Of a stretch of 9,498 nucleotides of DNA, positions 6,848-9,498 are shown piece after piece. The notes below the pieces were generated by a model that was not told where the DNA came from, did no database searches, and was given only the letters and a program-made list of their open reading frames with translations. The position numbers and the translations under genes were made by a program. Source of the stretch: Candidatus Aenigmatarchaeota archaeon (GTDB lineage Archaea > Aenigmatarchaeota > Aenigmatarchaeia > QMZP01); assembly GCA_016202725.1 (NCBI GenBank), contig JACQOD010000087.1, positions 1 to 9,498 on the forward strand, in the 5' to 3' direction. Numbering within the stretch: the stretch's first letter is position 1; each line of letters starts with the position of its first letter.

Positions 6848-6855
6848 TTAATAAA
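6848..6855 (-). promoter_or_regulatory. TATA box of the kinase-like gene
   Basis: The minus strand reads TTTATTAA, centred 25 bp ahead of the GTG at 6826. A second weaker word, TATATT near 6838-6843, is 24 bp ahead of ATG 6817, so the two start codons each have a possible leaderless promoter. A third box (GCTTTATACC on the minus strand, near 6891-6900) lies further upstream. Confidence 0.5.
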
Positions 6856-7273
6856 GCTTTAGGTGGGTCGTCTGCTATCGAAAACAGAAGGGTATAAAGC
6901 ATCTCTCACGCTCCTCGCCCCGCGACTCTTCGCCTCTTCGAGGCTCGTCATCCTGTTGGTCGGAGAGTTTAACAAGGATTATGAGGCTTGCTCTTCACTC
7001 CGCTATGTCGCTCACCCAGATTTTCTGGAGGCCAGAAAACTTCTCATATTCCTGGTGTACGATCTCGGACGAGGAGATGACTTTGAGCATCCGGAGGCAT
7101 TCGCTCCATCCTCCAGGGAATTGCACCAGCCCGAGGAAAGAGACAGGTGTTGCGGCAGCACCTGAGCTGGCGAGGAGGCTTCTTGGCGATGCATGCTGGA
7201 CGGTGGTGGTTTCCCAGTCAGAAAGCCGCCGCCACAGGAAGGGCATTTCTGGGCCCAACACAGACGGGACGCG
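6856..7273. other. intergenic region without a recognisable gene
   Basis: About 420 bp between the divergent kinase-like and SPFH genes. It holds a TATA-like word usable on either strand (GGTATAAAGC, 6891-6900) and a short GCCTC-TTC-GAGGC hairpin (6932-6944). Open frames exist on both strands. One minus-strand frame ending at 6995 gives a plausible amphipathic helix (ECLRMLKVISSSEIVHQEYE) and could be the tail of a decayed gene, but it has no start or match that I recognise. On the plus strand the region offers only short frames with unlikely composition. I see no tRNA or CRISPR. Confidence 0.5.
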
Positions 7274-7281
7274 TTTATAAA
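7274..7281 (+). promoter_or_regulatory. TATA box of the SPFH gene
   Basis: TTTATAAA lies 26 bp (centre) ahead of ATG 7304, and no Shine-Dalgarno precedes the ATG, so the transcript is probably leaderless. This spacing decides the start at 7304 rather than an upstream in-frame ATG at 7193, which would lie before the promoter. Confidence 0.75.
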
Positions 7282-7303
7282 ACTTCCTGGGAAACAGCAT
7301 GCT

Positions 7304-8149
7304 ATGACCACCAAGCGACCCGAGGTCCCTGCACCCCCTCAGTCGGCGCGCCCCTCCCCCGCGCGCGTCGCCAAATACCTCGTGTCCCTGATCATCGTCC
7401 TCTTCCTCGCCGCCGTGGCCGCCCAGGCCGTGACCATCATCGGCCCCGGCGAGCGGGGCGTCCTCCTCCGCTGGGGCGCCGTGACCGGCACGGTCTTCAA
7501 CGAGGGCCTGAGCTTCAAGCTCCCCATCGCCGAGACGGTCGACACCATGGACGTCAAGACCTCCAAGATCGAGACCCAGGCCTCCGCGGCCTCCAAGGAC
7601 CTCCAGGTGGTCACCTCCACCATCGCCCTGAACGTCCGGGTCCGGCCGGAGCAGGTCGTCTGGCTCCGCCAGAACATCGGCCTGGACTACCGCTCCAAGA
7701 TCATCGATCCCGCCATCCAGGAGGCCATCAAGGCCGCCACCGCCCAGTTCACCGCCGAGGAATTGATCACCAAGCGCCCCCTCGTCCGCGAGCAGATGAA
7801 GATCAACCTCCAGGAGAAGCTCGACTCCCTCTCGGGAGGCAGCGTCGCGGTGGAGGAGTTCAACGTCATCGACTTCGACTTCTCCGAGGAGTTCAACCGG
7901 GCCATCGAGTCCAAGGTCACCGCCGAGCAGCTCGCCCTGAAGGCCGAGCGGGACCTGGACAGGATCAAGATCGAGGCCCAGCAGAAGATCGAGCAGGCCA
8001 AGGCCGAGGCGGAATCCCTGCGGATCCAGTCCGCCGCCCTCCGGGATAATCCGGACATCCTCCAGCTCCGCTGGATCGAGAAGTGGAACGGCAACCTCCC
8101 CCAGTACCTGGGCGACAGCGAGGGCATCATCCTGAGCCTTCCCAAATGA
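7304..8149 (+). CDS. SPFH/prohibitin-family membrane protein
   Basis: A 281-residue protein of prohibitin size. Residues 1-24 are Pro-rich and basic, 25-45 form one membrane segment (YLVSLIIVLFLAAVAA), and the SPFH domain follows at about 46-200 (GPGERGVLLRWGAVTGTVFN, then GLSFKLPIAETVDTMDVKT, then DLQVVTSTIALNVRV). Residues 200-245 (SKVTAEQLALKAERDLDRIK and onward) form the charged coiled coil through which these proteins oligomerise into membrane rings. Prohibitin-like proteins scaffold membrane microdomains and modulate membrane proteases and other complexes. A partner protease such as FtsH or an NfeD gene is not present in the window. The neighbour downstream is a six-TM DUF373 gene with its own promoter. 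The family is clear; its specific role here is unknown. Confidence 0.93.
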   Translation: MTTKRPEVPAPPQSARPSPARVAKYLVSLIIVLFLAAVAAQAVTIIGPGERGVLLRWGAVTGTVFNEGLSFKLPIAETVDTMDVKTSKIETQASAASKDLQVVTSTIALNVRVRPEQVVWLRQNIGLDYRSKIIDPAIQEAIKAATAQFTAEELITKRPLVREQMKINLQEKLDSLSGGSVAVEEFNVIDFDFSEEFNRAIESKVTAEQLALKAERDLDRIKIEAQQKIEQAKAEAESLRIQSAALRDNPDILQLRWIEKWNGNLPQYLGDSEGIILSLPK

Positions 8150-8230
8150 GGGTGTGACCGGGCAACCCCCCGATGGCCGGCCGGATCGCCCCCCGACCCG
8201 ATCGACCCGCAAACCGCCATCCGGCGAACC

Positions 8231-8238
8231 TTTATAAG
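8231..8238 (+). promoter_or_regulatory. TATA box of the DUF373 gene
   Basis: TTTATAAG is centred about 34 bp ahead of ATG 8268, so transcription should start near 8260 with a leader of roughly eight bases. AGTGATC (8259-8265), close to the archaeal Shine-Dalgarno GGTGATC, lies two bases before the ATG; this spacing is unusually short. Confidence 0.65.
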
Positions 8239-8267
8239 CCCGCAAGCAAACCAGTGCCAGTGATCCC

Positions 8268-9293
8268 ATGGCCGACAGGATGCTTGTCCTCACGGTGGAC
8301 CGGGACGACGACATCGGCCGCAAGGCCGGCGTGAAGGGGCCCGTGATCGGGCGGGAGCAGGTGATCAAGGCCGCCACGGCCTTCGCGATCGCCGATCCTG
8401 AAGACTCGGACATGAACGCCATCTTCCAGGCGGTCAAGCTGCTGGACGAGGTGAAGAAGCAGTATCCCGCGGAAGTGGCCATCCTGACCGGCCACAGGGA
8501 CGTGGGCCTGAAGTCCGACCGCATCATCGCCGACCAGCTCTCCCAGGTCCTGAAGAAGTTCCCCGCTTCGGGCGTGATTTTCATCTCCGACGGGACCGAG
8601 GACGAGCATGTCATGCCCCTCATCCAGTCCAGGCTGCCCATCCTCTCCGTCAGGAGGGTCATCGTCAAGCAGAGCGAGCAGCTGGAGACCGGCTACTACA
8701 AGATCAAGGACTTCCTGAAGGAGTCCCTGGACAACCCGAAGTTTTCCCGGTTAGTCTTCGGCCTGCCGGCTATCCTCCTGCTCCTCCTGGGGCTGTTCGG
8801 GTTCGAGGGCGTCCGCTACGTGATGGGCGCCCTGGGCGTCTACCTCCTGATCAAGGGGTTCAAGCTGGAGGCCTACGTGATGGGCGGCTGGCGCGAGGTC
8901 TCACTCACCGCCTCGAAGCAGCGCTTCGCGTTCATCCTCTACTGCATGGCGGCGATCTTCCTGGTCCTGGGGATCTACCAGGGGTACCTTGCCTTCAGCG
9001 GAACTCTCACTTTGGGATATTTCGAGATCCTGGCCACGATCGTGGCGGAGACCATCTTCATCTTCTACCTGGCAGGCCTGGTGGGCCTGATGGGCCACCG
9101 CATCGCCCACGGCAACATCAACCGCGCCAAGATCGCCGCCCTGGCTGTCTTCGGCTTCTCCATCGCCTGGGTGATGTACAACGCGGCCCAGTTCATCATC
9201 GACCCCCACCTCTCGGGGATCAACTTCCTCACCTCGATCATCGGCGGCTTCATCCTCATCTTCATCGCCCTCATCGCCGAGTGGAAGTCCTGA
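8268..9293 (+). CDS. DUF373 family membrane protein
   Basis: A 341-residue member of the archaeal DUF373 family. The soluble N-terminal half (1-155) has the family signature DRDDDIGRKAG (11-21), GPVIGRE (24-30) and ADPEDSDMNAIFQAVK (42-57), then AILTGHRDVG and a SDGTEDE acidic cluster (108-113). The conserved Asp/Glu groups look like a metal- or nucleotide-binding site, but the function is not established. The C-terminal half has six hydrophobic segments at about 162-178, 181-198, 219-242, 250-276, 286-310 and 319-337, so the protein sits in the membrane with the N-domain probably in the cytoplasm. It starts 118 bp after the SPFH gene on the same strand and has its own TATA box. No gene symbol exists that I know. 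Confidence 0.93.
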   Translation: MADRMLVLTVDRDDDIGRKAGVKGPVIGREQVIKAATAFAIADPEDSDMNAIFQAVKLLDEVKKQYPAEVAILTGHRDVGLKSDRIIADQLSQVLKKFPASGVIFISDGTEDEHVMPLIQSRLPILSVRRVIVKQSEQLETGYYKIKDFLKESLDNPKFSRLVFGLPAILLLLLGLFGFEGVRYVMGALGVYLLIKGFKLEAYVMGGWREVSLTASKQRFAFILYCMAAIFLVLGIYQGYLAFSGTLTLGYFEILATIVAETIFIFYLAGLVGLMGHRIAHGNINRAKIAALAVFGFSIAWVMYNAAQFIIDPHLSGINFLTSIIGGFILIFIALIAEWKS

Positions 9294-9344
9294 TCCCGCA
9301 GCGCTCACTTCCCGCTTTTCTCCCTCACCCCGCAGTTCTCCAGC

Positions 9345-9376
9345 CCGCCGCCCGGCGGAGGGGGGGTAGACCCCCC
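9345..9376. repeat. GC-rich hairpins after the DUF373 gene
   Basis: CCGCC pairs with GGCGG (9345-9358, loop GCCC), and GGGGGG pairs with CCCCCC around TAGA (9361-9376). Farther on, GGCCC and GGGCC (9387-9404) flank a run of 11 Cs. These could stop transcription from DUF373, but no strong T run follows; the only T run is TTTT near 9316. Confidence 0.4.
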
Positions 9377-9411
9377 AATCCTCACCGGCCCCCCCCCCCG
9401 GGCCAATCCAG

Positions 9412-9498
9412 GTCCGCATCCCTCCGCCCTGTCCGCATCCCTCCGCCCTGTCCGCATCCCTCCGCCCTGTCCGCATCCCTCCGCCCTGTCCGCATCCC
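9412..9498. repeat. 19-bp tandem repeat, at least 4.6 copies, open at the right edge
   Basis: The unit GTCCGCATCCCTCCGCCCT is repeated exactly at 9412-9430, 9431-9449, 9450-9468 and 9469-9487. A partial fifth copy (9488-9498) is cut by the window end. There are no spacers and no substitutions, so the array is young or actively homogenised. On the minus strand each unit carries two GGG runs separated by CGGA, so the array can offer several GGG tracts for a G-quadruplex with loops of 4 and 9 bases. It lies about 120 bp past the DUF373 stop and does not code for a recognisable protein. Confidence 0.92.

Noticed and set aside
6945..6990. tRNA-like CTCATAA anticodon-loop word on the minus strand
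   Set aside because: The flanking bases do not form an anticodon stem, and no D-arm, T-arm or acceptor stem can be drawn.
6995..8668. 557-codon open frame on the minus strand opposite SPFH and DUF373
   Set aside because: Most of it is the mirror of two real genes and consists of low-complexity Gly/Leu/Asp stretches. Only its last part, in the gap, is kept as a weak observation.
9412..9498. CRISPR array
   Set aside because: The copies are directly adjacent, with no unique spacers and no cas genes in the window.

Overview
The window is archaeal chromosomal DNA. The evidence is a RadA recombinase, an archaeal-type RPA (COG1599-like) with a zinc finger, a DUF373 membrane protein, and TTTATA-type promoter boxes about 24-28 bp ahead of several start codons, as expected for leaderless archaeal transcripts. 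Most of the DNA is GC-rich (about 60-65% by eye). The lineage cannot be fixed from this; a high-GC euryarchaeal or DPANN-type genome is possible.

Layout. (1) 1-1010, minus: an IS4/IS1634-type DDE transposase, intact as far as it runs but cut by the left edge. (2) 1011-1406: AT-richer intergenic DNA holding the transposase promoter with a palindrome, small hairpins, and no convincing gene. (3) 1407-1550, minus: a decayed C-terminal remnant of a tyrosine recombinase. (4) 1650-5880, minus: a DNA-repair block read in the order RPA, a 167-aa protein with two HTH_17/MerR-like units, RadA, and a small secreted Ig-like protein. RadA carries a 411-residue LAGLIDADG intein inside its ATP-binding P-loop. 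RPA, the HTH protein and radA each have their own TATA box; the secreted protein follows radA by 30 nt with a strong Shine-Dalgarno and probably shares its transcript. (5) 6014-6826, minus: a markedly AT-richer P-loop kinase-like gene, probably acquired. (6) 6827-7303: 477 bp without a recognisable gene. (7) 7304-9293, plus: an SPFH/prohibitin-like membrane protein and a six-TM DUF373 protein, each with its own promoter. (8) 9294-9498: C-rich hairpin-forming DNA leading into an exact 19-bp tandem repeat that runs off the right edge.

How the parts relate. RPA coats single-stranded DNA and RadA assembles on it, so these two genes form a recombinational-repair locus. The HTH protein between them is a candidate locus regulator or accessory DNA-binding protein. 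The intein makes RadA ATPase activity dependent on protein splicing. The left flank (transposase plus integrase remnant) and the AT-rich kinase gene mark places where foreign DNA has entered around this core. I did not find a clear new multi-gene system. The best leads are the P-loop intein next to the RPA/HTH genes and the unknown tandem-HTH protein.
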